From: Zygnema cylindricum
Lineage: Eukaryota > Streptophyta > Zygnematophyceae > Zygnematales > Zygnemataceae
Direction: 5' to 3'
Length of the DNA stretch: 64,000 bases
Assembly: GCA_037447655.1 (NCBI GenBank)
Contig: JBBHKE010003369.1
Coordinates: 26,241-90,240 of the forward strand
Below are positions 34,392-45,050 of this stretch, piece by piece (the first letter of the stretch is position 1; every line of letters starts with the position of its first letter). Under the pieces are notes generated by a model. It worked only from the letters and a program-made list of their open reading frames with translations. It was not told the origin of the DNA and made no database searches. Position numbers and translations under genes: made by a program.

Positions 34392-35071
34392 CCCATCGGT
34401 GAAAATACTGTCTTGGTAACTGTCGGCATCTTCAATATTTCGGAGGAATTCTCTTGCCCTTGGGCAAGGGGGTTCTATTACATCGCCTTTGAAGTGGTTG
34501 CGGTGTTTGGGATTATTGCTTGCAATTGCTGTGTGAGCATGTCTTCTTCCCACAGTTCGTTGCGTAAGGACAAACCCCATTGGATCATGGCTTTTGGCGC
34601 ATAACTAATTCTGTTTCTGTCCCTCAACGCATTAACCTCTCGGATGGAAACCCTTGCCAATCTCAGAAAAAATGCCTTACCGGGTCCCACCAATTTTTCG
34701 GACCACCCACAGCTCGAAGGTTTAGCCCATTCCCCAGTTTTCATACTTTTAGCTTTCCAGGGTCCCATATACGAGTCCAAACGTCCTTAATTTTAGAAAT
34801 GACAAACTAGTTGGCCGGTTGAACAAGATGTGTTGCATTAGGGGAGGAAAAGTGGAGAATTATGTTTTTCACTTCGAGAACTCGCTCTAAGTCTTATGAC
34901 ATATTATGACCACCACAGTTGTCGAGGAACATGATTTTTTGACGTCCCAACCAGTCCCCTTGATAAGCCCTCGTCTCTCCAAACCATTGTGGGAAAACCG
35001 TTTTATCATTCCAACCCTTCAAACCGGTCTGGTAATAAACACCTCAAAAGATACATAATGGACCACAATCA
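34392..35071 (-). pseudogene. DDE transposase, C-terminal part
   Basis: Minus-strand frames give GVYYQTGLKGWNDKTVFPQW, the second catalytic block LDNCGGHNMS (about 34900-34930), then NATHLVQPAN and FVISKIKDVWTRIWD, the order in pogo/Tigger-like DDE_1 transposases, followed by the tail region to 34392. It is the continuation of 45051-46157: element C was inserted between the two halves. Stops are present. The C-terminus is cut by the LTR at 34391. Confidence 0.7.
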
Positions 35072-36173
35072 TGTTGTTTTAAAGACTTAATTTCATACAC
35101 ATCTATTTTAATGTAGCCATAATAATAAGATATGAGGCGTACAAAAATTGGGGGAGAAAACAAATCATAAGTTTACGTAATTCGATATGGATGTATTATG
35201 GATACGGGTGCATTATTTGAATGGATTCACGGATTGGGGGAGCGAACGTACGGGGCGTCTTATTTGACAAGTGAACGTTTAATAAGTCAGCGGCATTTAT
35301 GGCGAAGGACGCAATGTTGATACAATAAGATTAGGAGGGTACGATTTAATTTCGGCAAATGGTTCGTAGTACATTTGGAGGGCGGACGGCGTTCGCCGAT
35401 ATTTTTGTGGGTTCACACTAATTCTGATGATGTATTACTAGGTGGACTGTACGGTTGTGGTGTCGGTTTGCTACATGGACTTGTCGTCAAGTGACTAAGC
35501 AAGTTGACGTTTAGAATGCCGATTTTGCCGAGGTGTCGGTGTAAATATTTTATAAAACAGAGGTTTGTCTTTTTGCTAATTAGTTTATTAGTGTAGATTC
35601 ATTTATTGTAACATACCTCGAATTATTCGGGTATACTCACAATAGTTAAGGTAGGTGGTAGATAACGTACGACTAGTATGCCTCCGTACATTCAGTAGTG
35701 AACTCTCTGAGTATAACTTGTAGGACTTAGATTATTTTGATTATCACAGTCAAGTTTATCAAAGTAATAGCAAATTGTTTTTCTGCAAATTTGACCTATT
35801 TGTGTGATCACTCTAATTGATGTTTTCATGTGAAAATTTTTGAAGATATTTTATGATCTGAAAACTATATGTGTGTGTAGTTTCAGTCTGTTCTGTTATG
35901 TCCATATAATTCTGTGTGAAGTGTACTTGGTTAGTTTTAGAAGCTGTCAGCTGTTTTTGGGAAACTGTGGAGCTTATATCTTCTAGATTACTTGGCGGAT
36001 TTGGCTGTAACTTTGGGATTTTACAGTGTCTATGGTGTACTGCATATAAGTGTAATTTGAGGTGATTTTGTTATTTTTGGAGTAATCTATGCTGTCTGAA
36101 ACACAAATGTTTTTGAGGTAGTCTGTGGGTGTTTTCGTGAGTAATTAATGGCTGAAATAGGCTATGGACAACA
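35072..36173 (+). mobile_element. element C 5' LTR
   Basis: 1102 bp, starting TGTTGTTTTAAAGAC and ending TATGGACAACA. The gag ATG at 36148 lies inside it, 26 bases before the end. It differs from the 3' LTR at roughly 7% of positions over the first ~470 bp by eye, so the insertion is not recent. Confidence 0.9.
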
Positions 36174-36962
36174 GGTTATGGGCCCACGCCCATGGCTACC
36201 CATATTTGATGGATCTAACTATCACTAGTGGAAGTGTATGCTCGAGAGCTACTTCGAGATGATGGAGCTAATGGATGTGGTAGATGGGACTTTGGGCGAA
36301 ACATCAAATGGATGGAAAACGAAGAACCATGAGTGTCTAAGGGTTATCAAGAACTCCTTGACTGAGACACTGGTAATGTCATATCTAAGTTTTAAGAGTG
36401 CAACTAAATTATAGAAGTGCTTACAATGCACATATTCAAAAACTAGTGTATATCATTGGCTTAGTAGTGTTACCAAAATAGTTGAATACAACTATGTAGG
36501 AGGTAGTATGGAGAAACACTGTATTGACCTATAAGTATTATTTGTAGAAAATGATTTGGAAGGAGGAAACTTTACAGATGCTCAACAAGCTCTCTTGTTA
36601 ATGAGAAGCCTACCTAAAGAATATAAGAGTTCATTAGATAGCATGACTTCAATTGATAAAAAGGATTGAAGCTTAACTTTAGCAAGAAGATTTATTTAAG
36701 ATGAAGAGGATAGTAAAAAGGTTTTATCAAGTAAGAAGAATATAGAGGAATCTAAGTCTCAGTTTCAAAAAATTAAAAGTAATAGTTAGTCCAGAGATGG
36801 AACGAATAATTGTTTTTACTTTAATGATTTAGGACATACCTTCAGGGTATGTCCATCATATAAAAGTGCATGTGTTACAAGAAACTTCGGAAACGGATGG
36901 GACAATAACCGAGTCCGACCATCAACAAGGAGGGAACCTAGTGCTTTCTCGAGTGAGAGACA
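36148..36962 (+). pseudogene. element C gag
   Basis: Starts MAEIGYGQQVMGPRPWLPIF inside the 5' LTR, with an in-frame stop after SNYH, then WKCMLESYFEMMELMDVVDG, EDEE-type linker traces, and a zinc knuckle whose second cysteine is phenylalanine (CFYFNDLGHTFRVC). It is cut at 36962 by element A1; the reading resumes at about 42714. Confidence 0.75.
36174..36188 (+). promoter_or_regulatory. primer binding site, half-tRNA iMet type (element C)
   Basis: GGTTATGGGCCCACG starts at the first base after the LTR and matches 14 of 15 bases of the complement of the initiator tRNA-Met anticodon arm. Confidence 0.75.
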
Positions 36963-38016
36963 TGTAGAAATTAATGGTCCATTTTAAGTATTTTCTAGGT
37001 CTAAATGGAAATATAGAAAGAAGCCGAGGCAGTCTACCTCTAACTTCTTTCTCCAACTCTCAAACTTGTTGCAGTCACTGAGAAATTGGAGAGGGAGCTA
37101 GAGCCATGGCTACCTAGGCTATCCAGAGGTTTACGAGAAATTTATATTAGTTAGGGGTTTATTTACGAAAAGATTATGGCGGCCACAGGAATTGATCCTG
37201 GTACCTATCGGCCGGCAGACAGCAGTTAGTCGATAGCGTTAGCGGTTAAGTCTAGAACTAATGTTACGTAGTATATGGTTTGATATTTATTTAAACATGA
37301 ATACGTAGGATAAATCATTTAACTGTAATTGTTTACGGGATACATAGATCCGGTAATGTATAAGTACGGATTACGGTACGGACAAGAAATCAATACCGCG
37401 CATTTATTTCTTTAGTGAAACGAATACCGCGCATGTATTTATTACGGCTACGATTAAATTCGAATTTAATCGGACGGCCGGAATTAGCGCCGAGATCGCG
37501 GAAGAAGATTTCGGCGGTTTGTGGCCATCGCCACATCGGATGACACGTGGCGAAATTACATTGGATCGTGGTATCTCCAGAGATTATGGCACCGAATCCG
37601 GATATGACATGTGTCGACATTTAGGCCATGTCGTACAATGTCCGTACATAAAGTACACCGGCAGCTGTACTTTTGCGTACGGAACTGTAATCTGATTGGT
37701 TGCGTACATCAGTAGATAGAGTCTGTGATAGAGATAGGACTTATAAAAATTAGGAGATAGGACCCTCTCTCCCAGAGAGCTTCTGTACAAAAGGTCAACT
37801 TTGACCCTCCATAACTTACTGCTCAGGGGAGCAAATTCAGAGATTCTTTTTGCTATCCACTCAGGGGAGTCTTGCCTTCACAAGGGTGCAGGTGTTCAGA
37901 GTTTTTGTCTACCAGGGTGGCAGTTGTTTTTGCTAAAACACAAAGGGGTCAGAGTTATCCTAGAGGCTTCTTGGAAGCTGTCCACTCTGAGGACTTATGG
38001 AGATCTCACAGTTTCA
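36963..38016 (+). mobile_element. element A1 5' LTR
   Basis: Defines LTR family A together with the 3' LTR. It contains a T-arm-like module (ACAGGAATTGATCCTGG at about 37197), a conserved GAGCCATGGCT block at about 37107, the GTAC hairpin at about 37655, and CTCAGGGGAGTC blocks near the end. Confidence 0.9.
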
Positions 38017-38668
38017 GATTATGGGCCCACCCTCTAGGGTACCAATCTTTAATGGAACTGGCTTCATATACAGGGAAAGTATGATGATAGAGTCTCTATG
38101 CGAAAAAGGTTTTGGTGGGTAGTGAGTGGACACTTGGGGCGTCCATCAAGTCTTGGAATCCCTCCAGGGTTTGGAGGAAGCAGATTCACCAAGAAATAGG
38201 ATCCACCTTCAATAGAGGAAACAATGGAAGGAGAAGTGGTGGACAAAGGAAAGGAGAAGGAGGCGACCACTCCAATAGCAATTGTTTCATGTCACCTATT
38301 TTGAGGAACAAGGAGAATGATACTAAAACCTGGGACTTCAACAATATGGCGGCAAAGCACTTCATCCTACGCCATCTCACTCAAGGACTTGCATGTCCTC
38401 ATTTGCAGGTAGAAAGGGCATCCGATCTTTGGATGGCTCTTATATAGATGTACCGAAGTGGTACGATTCAACAACAACAGTTGGCTGATCAGAAAGTTAA
38501 AGAGTATGTTTACAAAGGGGGAGGGATGTTGGATTTTTGCAATGAGCTTGCTACACTCTTCATGGAGCTAGAGAGTGCGGGAAAAGATTTTAGTGAAAAA
38601 GAAAAGGTTAACTATTTACTGATGAAGTTACCCGATGAGTTCGAAAACATAGTCAATCGTGTGCAGAC
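38017..38668 (+). pseudogene. element A1 primer site and gag
   Basis: Directly after the LTR comes GATTATGGGCCCACC, the half-tRNA iMet type primer site; its ATG opens the gag frame (MGPPSRVPIFNGTGF). Further blocks are KYDDRVSMRKRFWW, EYVYKGGGMLDFCNELATLF, MELESAGKDFSEKEKVNYLL and PDEFENIVNRVQ, after which LTR-B begins. Frame breaks are present. Confidence 0.8.
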
Positions 38669-39508
38669 TGTTGTTCTGAGACAACAGCCGGAACCGAAGA
38701 CGATGAGGATGCCGGTGTAGTCATCTCGGAACCAAACGAAGCAAGAAACTTTCACAAAAACAGGTCTGAAAAACAGAAACTTCAACAGTTGATAAAACCC
38801 AAACCAGAAACACAATAGCACTGAAAATCTACCACAGTGTAGATAATATAAGGATGAACATACACACAAAATTACAAGTAATTCTTCCAACAGATCTGTG
38901 AGATATCCTCAGATGAAAATGCCAAAAACAGGCTGTACAGTTATTGACTACAAAATGTTCATACCTTCAAAGTTATCTAAATCTTACTAATATACACCGA
39001 AGCCTATGCTGCTGAACGTACGGAGGCATACCAGCCGTACAATAAATACCTGCGGCTCGAACCGAACAAGGTACGTCATACAAAAAGATTCCTTTACTAA
39101 TCAACTAACCACACAAAGACAAAAATCTACTTAACTAGATATTTACAAAGGAGTAGGATTTTATATGCCACGTCATTTGTCGTGTATGTGGCTCACACGG
39201 ACCAGCATTTGTCGGCGGTCTCCTTCAGCCGCGTACATATCACATTCGGCACCGTAGACAAATCTCCATGTGCCATTTTGTCCTCAAGTGTATCTATGCA
39301 CAAATAATCGGATATTCTGGAGTGTCCTCTTTCTTGTAGTGACTTGTGTCTCGGGAGTGTATACAAAGGTGTACTCCCTACCGATCTAGTGGAATATAAA
39401 TTTTGGTGTGTAATGAAACGAACTTACAACCATACATATGCTAAGTCGTGAAACTCTCTCTCCCTCACACTCGAGGCATAAAGAGGACTCAAGCTTTCCA
39501 AAACAACA
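38669..39508 (-). mobile_element. LTR family B, complete, 3' LTR of a minus-strand copia
   Basis: 840 bp; plus text TGTTGTTCTGAGAC ... CCAAAACAACA. On the minus strand it is preceded by a copia RNase H tail and the purine-rich AAGGGAG, so it is a 3' LTR. It joins the A1 gag at 38668 (5-mer CAGAC); the partner flank is lost. Confidence 0.8.
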
Positions 39509-39531
39509 CTCCCTTAAAGCTTTAGACTCTT

Positions 39532-40359
39532 CTAGCCACTTAAGCCACGTGCCTCTCTGCAAAACTTTAATTTAGGTGCAGGCAAGGGTTTAGTCATCAT
39601 GTCAACAACCATCTCCTCATCTGGTAAATAATTGAGTTTCATAACTCTTTCCATAACCTTCTCTCTCACAAAGTGTAGCTTGATATCAATGTGTTTGCTC
39701 TTAACGTTGGCGGGGATATAGATAGGGTCCCCAGGTTTTCCTGTGCGCCACGTTACAGGCCACTCCGAAGGGTCCCAGTATAAGCGCTTAGCAAAGCTGA
39801 AAGTAGGGTCTGGATGCCGAGTGTCCATGGGAGATGGAAAGAGACAATCGGGGATTTCTTCCTCCTGCTCGCTTTCCCTGTCCGTGTCCCCTGTTTGCCT
39901 TCCGAGGAGAAATACCTCGTCATCACTAGGGTATTGTGCTTCCACCTTCTTCTCCGAGATTTCCGAGGACTGCTTGTCCGTGGTGCTCTTCTTATTAGGA
40001 TCCCTCATTACCTCCAGGTCAAAGGCGCGCTCCTCAATTTGCGGGGGTGTCGGTTCCCGTTCCGGCTTCTCCGCATCCAAAACCACATGGTCTTCTTCAT
40101 CCTCCTGATCCCCTTCCTGGATTGGGTTGTACTCGGGGTCTTGTGAATTTTCTGACCCCTCTCCTCCGCTGGTCTCCGCTGGGCCTGCCCCATAACTAGT
40201 TGTCTCCTCTGATTCAAGGACTGCCTCTACCTCCCTCCTTCTGTCTTCCTCTACCATGGCCTCTGCCGCCTCTAACAATCTATCCGGGCGGGGTTCATCT
40301 TCTCGCCCTACTCGTACCAGTCTACGTCTTTTTGGCGGTGGAGAAGACGACGATGCCAT
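39532..40359 (-). CDS. chimeric ORF: gag-like acidic protein fused to copia RNase H tail
   Basis: A 275-codon open frame. Residues 1 to about 220 start MASSSSPPPKRRRLVRVG, are strongly acidic and Ser/Pro-rich, and end with WPVTWRTGKPGDPIYIP. The last ~55 residues (KSKHIDIKLHFVREKV ... MTKPLPAPKLKF) are the conserved C-terminus of copia pol. The joint falls in frame at about 39720. The N-terminal part resembles a retroelement gag or accessory ORF but I do not recognise the family; a related reading occurs at 46957-47169. Expression unknown. Confidence 0.55.
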   Translation of the reverse strand: MASSSSPPPKRRRLVRVGREDEPRPDRLLEAAEAMVEEDRRREVEAVLESEETTSYGAGPAETSGGEGSENSQDPEYNPIQEGDQEDEEDHVVLDAEKPEREPTPPQIEERAFDLEVMRDPNKKSTTDKQSSEISEKKVEAQYPSDDEVFLLGRQTGDTDRESEQEEEIPDCLFPSPMDTRHPDPTFSFAKRLYWDPSEWPVTWRTGKPGDPIYIPANVKSKHIDIKLHFVREKVMERVMKLNYLPDEEMVVDMMTKPLPAPKLKFCREARGLSG

Positions 40360-40556
40360 GGACGTTGTGGCGTCGAATAATTTCGGTAATGCGAGAAGGG
40401 AGGGTAAGCTGGTTGTGCAGAGTGAAGCACTCTCTAAGCTGCATGGACTAGGCTAGGCGCAAGGGCGGATGGCGGCTTTATTACAGAGGGTTGAGGGTTT
40501 CACGTTTGGACTTTGTGAAGCGTCGCAGTGTGCGAGGGTATCGCAGCGTCCAACAA

Positions 40557-41651
40557 TTAAAAACTTGCGCTGATGCGGCAAACCGAGGGGTCGTTGTCAC
40601 CAATATGGTGAAACACGATTGCGCCGTTGCGCTTTCCTGTCAGCGCAGCGGTGGCGCTGCGTTCCTCTGATGGTACCGTATCCATGCTGCGCTGCGGTGG
40701 ATGCGCCGCTGTATCGCAGAAGTGAGGTAACCGCGTTGTTGCGTTTCTTCGCCGCATTCCTAATATAATTGCGATGGTTGCAACACTGCGATTCGATCCT
40801 TTGCCGCGGCCGCTGCGATTGCCCCTCCGGTGAAGTTGAGTGTCCCCACTCATCTGAAACCGGCGCAGCAACGCAGGAGAATGCAGATCATCCTCGTTCA
40901 CCCAAGAGTCATTCTCAGCGCCGTAGCCCTTCCAACGCACTAGATACTGGCTAGAGTTGGAATTCCGAGAGCGGCGCGACTGAAGGATCTCCTCCACCCC
41001 ATACTCATCCGAGGTACCGTGAACGGGGGGTAAAGGATTATTTTGCCGTCGATTAGGAAACATCGAATCAGGGTCTCTGAATGGTTTAAGCAGGGAAACA
41101 TGGAAGATATTGTGGATATGCCACTCCGTCAGAATATCCAACTTATAAGCCACCTCTCCCACACGTGACAGAACCGTGAATGGGCGCGTGAATTTCGGTG
41201 CCAATTTCTTAGAGAGGGCGCCCGGTAAGGAGAGGTTTGCCATATTAAGGCGAACCCTATCACCCACACGAAAAACGATTTCCTTCCGGTGGGAGTCGGC
41301 TTGCGACTTTTGACGATCCTTTGCCAGCTGCAGCACCTTCGCCGCCTTTTCCAAGTTCCCTTGCAACATTGTGGCAAAAACCAGAGCTGCCGGCGTAGGG
41401 CAATCTGCGACCAATAAATTTTGGGGAAGAGTGGGCTATCGTACATTGAGGGAAAATGGCGTAGCATTCGTGGACAAGTGCACCGCACTGTTGTACGCCA
41501 CATCAATCGCTGTTAGATGGTTTACCCAATCCGTTTGGTGCACCGAAACATAAGCCCGTAACGCCTCCTCCAATGTCCGATTCACCCTTTCAGTTTTACC
41601 ATCCGTTTGAGGGTGGTAAGCTGTGGACATTGCCAGTTGCGTTCCACATAG
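40557..41651 (-). pseudogene. gypsy integrase C-terminus and chromodomain fragment
   Basis: Minus strand: GTQLAMSTAYHPQTDGKTE, VNRTLEEALRAYV, then after a frameshift FRVGDRVRLNMANLSLPG, KLAPKFTRPFTVLSRVG, IHNIFHVSLLKPF and a chromodomain, YLVRWKGYGAENDSWVNEDD. It is clearly a chromovirus-type Ty3/gypsy. It is truncated exactly at 41651, the base before the A1 3' LTR. Confidence 0.85.
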
Positions 41652-42708
41652 TGTAGAAATTAATGGTCTTTTAAAGTATTTTCTAGGTCTGAATAGAAAT
41701 AAGAAAGAAGCCGAGGCAGTCTACCTCTAACTTCTCTCTCCAACTCTCAAACTTGTCGCAGTCACTGAGTAATTGGAGAGGGAGCTAGAGCCATGGCTAC
41801 CTAGACTATCCAGAGGTTTACGGGAATATATATTTTAGTTAGGGGTTTAATTTACTAAAAGGTTTGTGCCGGCCACAGGATTTGATCCTGGTACCTAGCG
41901 GCCGGCAGTCAACCGGTAGTCGATAGCCTTAGCCGTTAAGTGTAGAATCAGTGTTTGTACTATTAGGTTTGATAATTAATTAAAACACTTCTACGTAGCA
42001 TAGTTCATTTAACTAAAATAGTTTTACGGGATACATAGATCCAGTAGATGTAAAAGTACGGATTCCGGTACGAATACGAAACCAATACCGCGCATTTATT
42101 CCTTTAGTGAAACGAATACCGCGTATGCATTTATTACGGCTACGATTAAATGTGAATTTAATCGGACGGCCAAAATTAGCGCCGAGATAGCGGAAGAAGA
42201 TTTCGGCGGTTTGTGGCCATCGCCACATCAGATGACACGTGGCGAAATTACATTGGATCATGGTATCTCCGGAGATTAAAGGAGCGAATCTGGATATGAC
42301 ATGTGTCGACATTTAGGCCATGTCGTACAATGGTCGTACATAAAGTACACTGGCAGCTGTACTTTTGTGTACGAAACTGAAATCTGATTGGCTCCGTACA
42401 TCAGTAGATAGAGTCTGTGAGAGAGATAGGACTTAGAAAAATTAGAAGATAGGACCCCCTCTCCCAGAGAGCTTCTGTACAAAAGGTCAACTTTGACCCT
42501 CCATAACTTACTGCTCAGGGGAGCAAATTCAGAGATTCTTTTTGCTACCGACTCAGGGGAGTCTTGCCTTCACAGGGGTGCAAGTGTTTAGAGTTTTTGT
42601 CTGCCAGGGTGGCAGTTGTTTTTGCTGAAACACAAAGGGGTCAGAGTTATCCTAGAGGCTTCTTGGAAGCTGTCCACTCTGAAGACTTATGGAGGTCTCA
42701 GAGTTACA
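41652..42708 (+). mobile_element. element A1 3' LTR
   Basis: 1057 bp, TGTAGAAATTAATGG ... GAGTTACA, followed by the AGACA duplication. No purine tract lies upstream. Confidence 0.9.
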
Positions 42709-42713
42709 AGACA

Positions 42714-43949
42714 AGCCTCAGCCAATGATAAAAGGCTTACTCCTTTTGTCGACAAATTCGTTTACTTGCCGATTGTTTGTGATTTTTGGGGTATGGAGAA
42801 TGAGGAAGGGGGTGGAAAAAGTGTTTTCACCGAAAGTGGAGTGTATTGGGTTTCTTTCATTTCTTCATGCGACAGATTGGTGAGTGATACAGATTTACAA
42901 GCGGAAAAGGTTAATGAAGTAAAATAGTTGGAAGAAGTGAAGGTCACTTAGAAGTAAAAACTAGAAATAATGTGGATGTGAAAATTGATGAACTTGGAGA
43001 ACGACTAAGAAAAACAATTCAGAAAAATTGGAGTGTGAAAAGAAGTTATGGGAGTGAAAAATGTAACAAAAATGCAAAAGTTAGAAATATAGGAAAGGAA
43101 AATAGGAAGACAACTATGCAACTGAAAGGAAGAAGAATCAAAATTAAAAATTTTCAAATGAATGAAGCTAATGGGCGTAGCAAATCTATGGAGAAAGACA
43201 TAAAAGTAAATCAAAAAATTAGAATTTATAACAATAAACGGGCAGAAAGTTGTGACCGAATGAAAATTTTAGAAAATACGAAAATTCATGAAGAAGACAA
43301 GGAGAAGATGTAATATTTAAATGATGACGGGTAGAAGAAAACATGTTCAAAAAATGATGAAGGGAAGAGAGCGTGGGAAATGATTTTTGGAGGACATTCT
43401 TAGAGTAAATGAATTTAGAGAAATCTTAATTTTTGACAAACTTATATTACAGACATGTCTATCTTATGGAGATAGTTACGTTTGACATTTGGTATTTTGG
43501 TAGGATTTCGGATTTAGTGTTCTTCCTTGTTGAATTAGTCAATATATATATTGAAGACAAAGAAGGTGGCAAAAGCAATGGCTTGTTTCTAGAAGGAAAA
43601 ATTTCGGAAGACATGGCAAAAGGCACCTAGAGCAGTGGTGACATCAAGGGAAGCAGTGGTAACATTAAGAAGAAGAAAAAAAAAAAAAAAGGAAAATTTG
43701 GATGTACGTAAAGGTACTGTTCCACTAAACACGTGGCGCATTTTTATTTCGGGTGCACGCAACTAAATATTCAGGGGAGTGTTTTTATTTTAATATTTAG
43801 TTTCGTGTACATTACATTTTGTGCGTACTTGATCAGTACAATTCTAAGTGTCGATTTGTTATTTGTGAAAGTGTACGGCATTTAATATACTGCAAGGACA
43901 TATAAAAAGGGTTGACTCAAGGTTGACCGAAATCAAGTCTTTGGGGGAG
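42714..43949 (+). pseudogene. element C internal region, 3' part
   Basis: The gag-proximal reading resumes after A1 (NDKRLTPFVDKFVYLPIVCD), followed by a lysine/arginine-rich ORF (42972-43313, 113 aa) with no recognised domain, a short ORF at 43433-43630, an A-rich run at about 43667-43690, and a final non-coding stretch ending in the purine tract TTTGGGGGAG. No pol motifs in any frame. Confidence 0.6.
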
Positions 43950-45050
43950 TGTTGTTTTAAAAACTTAATTTCGTACACATCTATTTTAGTGTAGCCTTAA
44001 TAATACGATATGAGGCATACAAAATTTGGGGGAGAAAATAATCATAAGTTTACGTAATTCGATATGGATGTATTATGGATACGGGTGCATTAGTTGTATG
44101 GATTCACAGATTGGGGGAGCGAACGTATGGAGCGTCTTATTTGACAAGTGGACGTTAAATAAGTCAGCGGCATTTATGGTGAAGGACGCAATGTTCATAC
44201 AATAAGATTTGGAGGGTACAAATTAATTTTGGCAAGTGGTTCGTGGTACATTTGGAGGGCGGACGACGTCCGCCGATATTTTTGTGGGTTCATACTAATT
44301 GTGATGATGTATTACTAGGTGGACTGTACGGTTGTGATGTCCGTTTGCTACATGGACTTGTCCTCAAGTGACTAAGCAAGTTGACGTTTAGTATGCCGAT
44401 TTTGCCGAGGTGTCGGTGTAAATATTTTATAAAACAAAGGTTTGTCTTTTTGCTAATTAGTTTATTAGTGTAGATTCATTCATTTTGACATACCTCGAAT
44501 TATTTAGGTATACTCACAATAGTTAAGGTAGGTGGTAGATAACGTACGACTAGTATGCCTCCGTACATTCAGTAGTGAACTCTTTGAGTATAACTTGTAG
44601 GACTTATATTGTTTTGATTATCACAGTAAAGTTTATAAAAGTAATAGCAGATTGTTTTTCTGCAAATTTGACCTGTTAGTGTGATCACTCCGATTGATGT
44701 TTTGATGTGAAACTTTTTGAAGATATTTTATGATCTAGAAACTATATGTGTGTGTAGTTTCAGTCTGTTCTGTTATGTCCATATAATTATGTGTGAAGTC
44801 TACTTGGTTAGTTTGAGAAGTTGTCAGCTGTTTTTGGGACACTGTGGAGCTTATATCTTCAAGATTCCTTGGCGGATTTGGCTGTAACTTTGGGATTTTA
44901 CAGTGTCTATGGTGTACTGCATATTAATGCAGTTTGAGGTGATTTTGTTAATTTTGGAGTAATCTGTGCTATCTGAAACACAACTGTTTTTGAGGTAGTC
45001 TGTGGGTTTTTCCGTGAGTAATCTATGGCTGAAATAGCCTATGGACAACA
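43950..45050 (+). mobile_element. element C 3' LTR
   Basis: 1101 bp, TGTTGTTTTAAAAAC ... TATGGACAACA, followed by AATCA. Confidence 0.9.

Larger units (their letters stand above)
36963..42708 (+). mobile_element. element A1: chimeric LTR retrotransposon, TSD AGACA
   Basis: LTRs at 36963-38016 (1054 bp) and 41652-42708 (1057 bp) share TGTAGAAATTAATGG starts and GTT(T/A)CA ends and are flanked by exact AGACA (36958-36962 and 42709-42713). Its own gag occupies 38017-38668. The rest is a minus-strand block: an LTR of family B, a gag-like ORF fused to a copia RNase H tail, and a gypsy integrase/chromodomain fragment that runs up to the 3' LTR base. The LTRs differ at roughly 8% over the first 130 bp by eye. 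Confidence 0.88.
35072..45050 (+). mobile_element. element C: gag-only copia-type retrotransposon, TSD AATCA
   Basis: Two LTRs of about 1.1 kb (35072-36173 and 43950-45050), both TGTTG...CAACA, are flanked by exact AATCA at 35067-35071 and 45051-45055. After subtracting the nested element A1, the internal region is about 2.0 kb: primer binding site, gag with one decayed zinc knuckle, lysine-rich ORFs, and a purine tract (TTTGGGGGAG) before the 3' LTR. No integrase, RT or RNase H is seen, so it looks non-autonomous. It is inserted in a transposase gene. Confidence 0.9.

Noticed and set aside
39743-40456. plus-strand ORFs of 66-121 aa
   Set aside because: They overlap the longer minus-strand chimeric ORF, show no domain and have the composition of antisense shadows.
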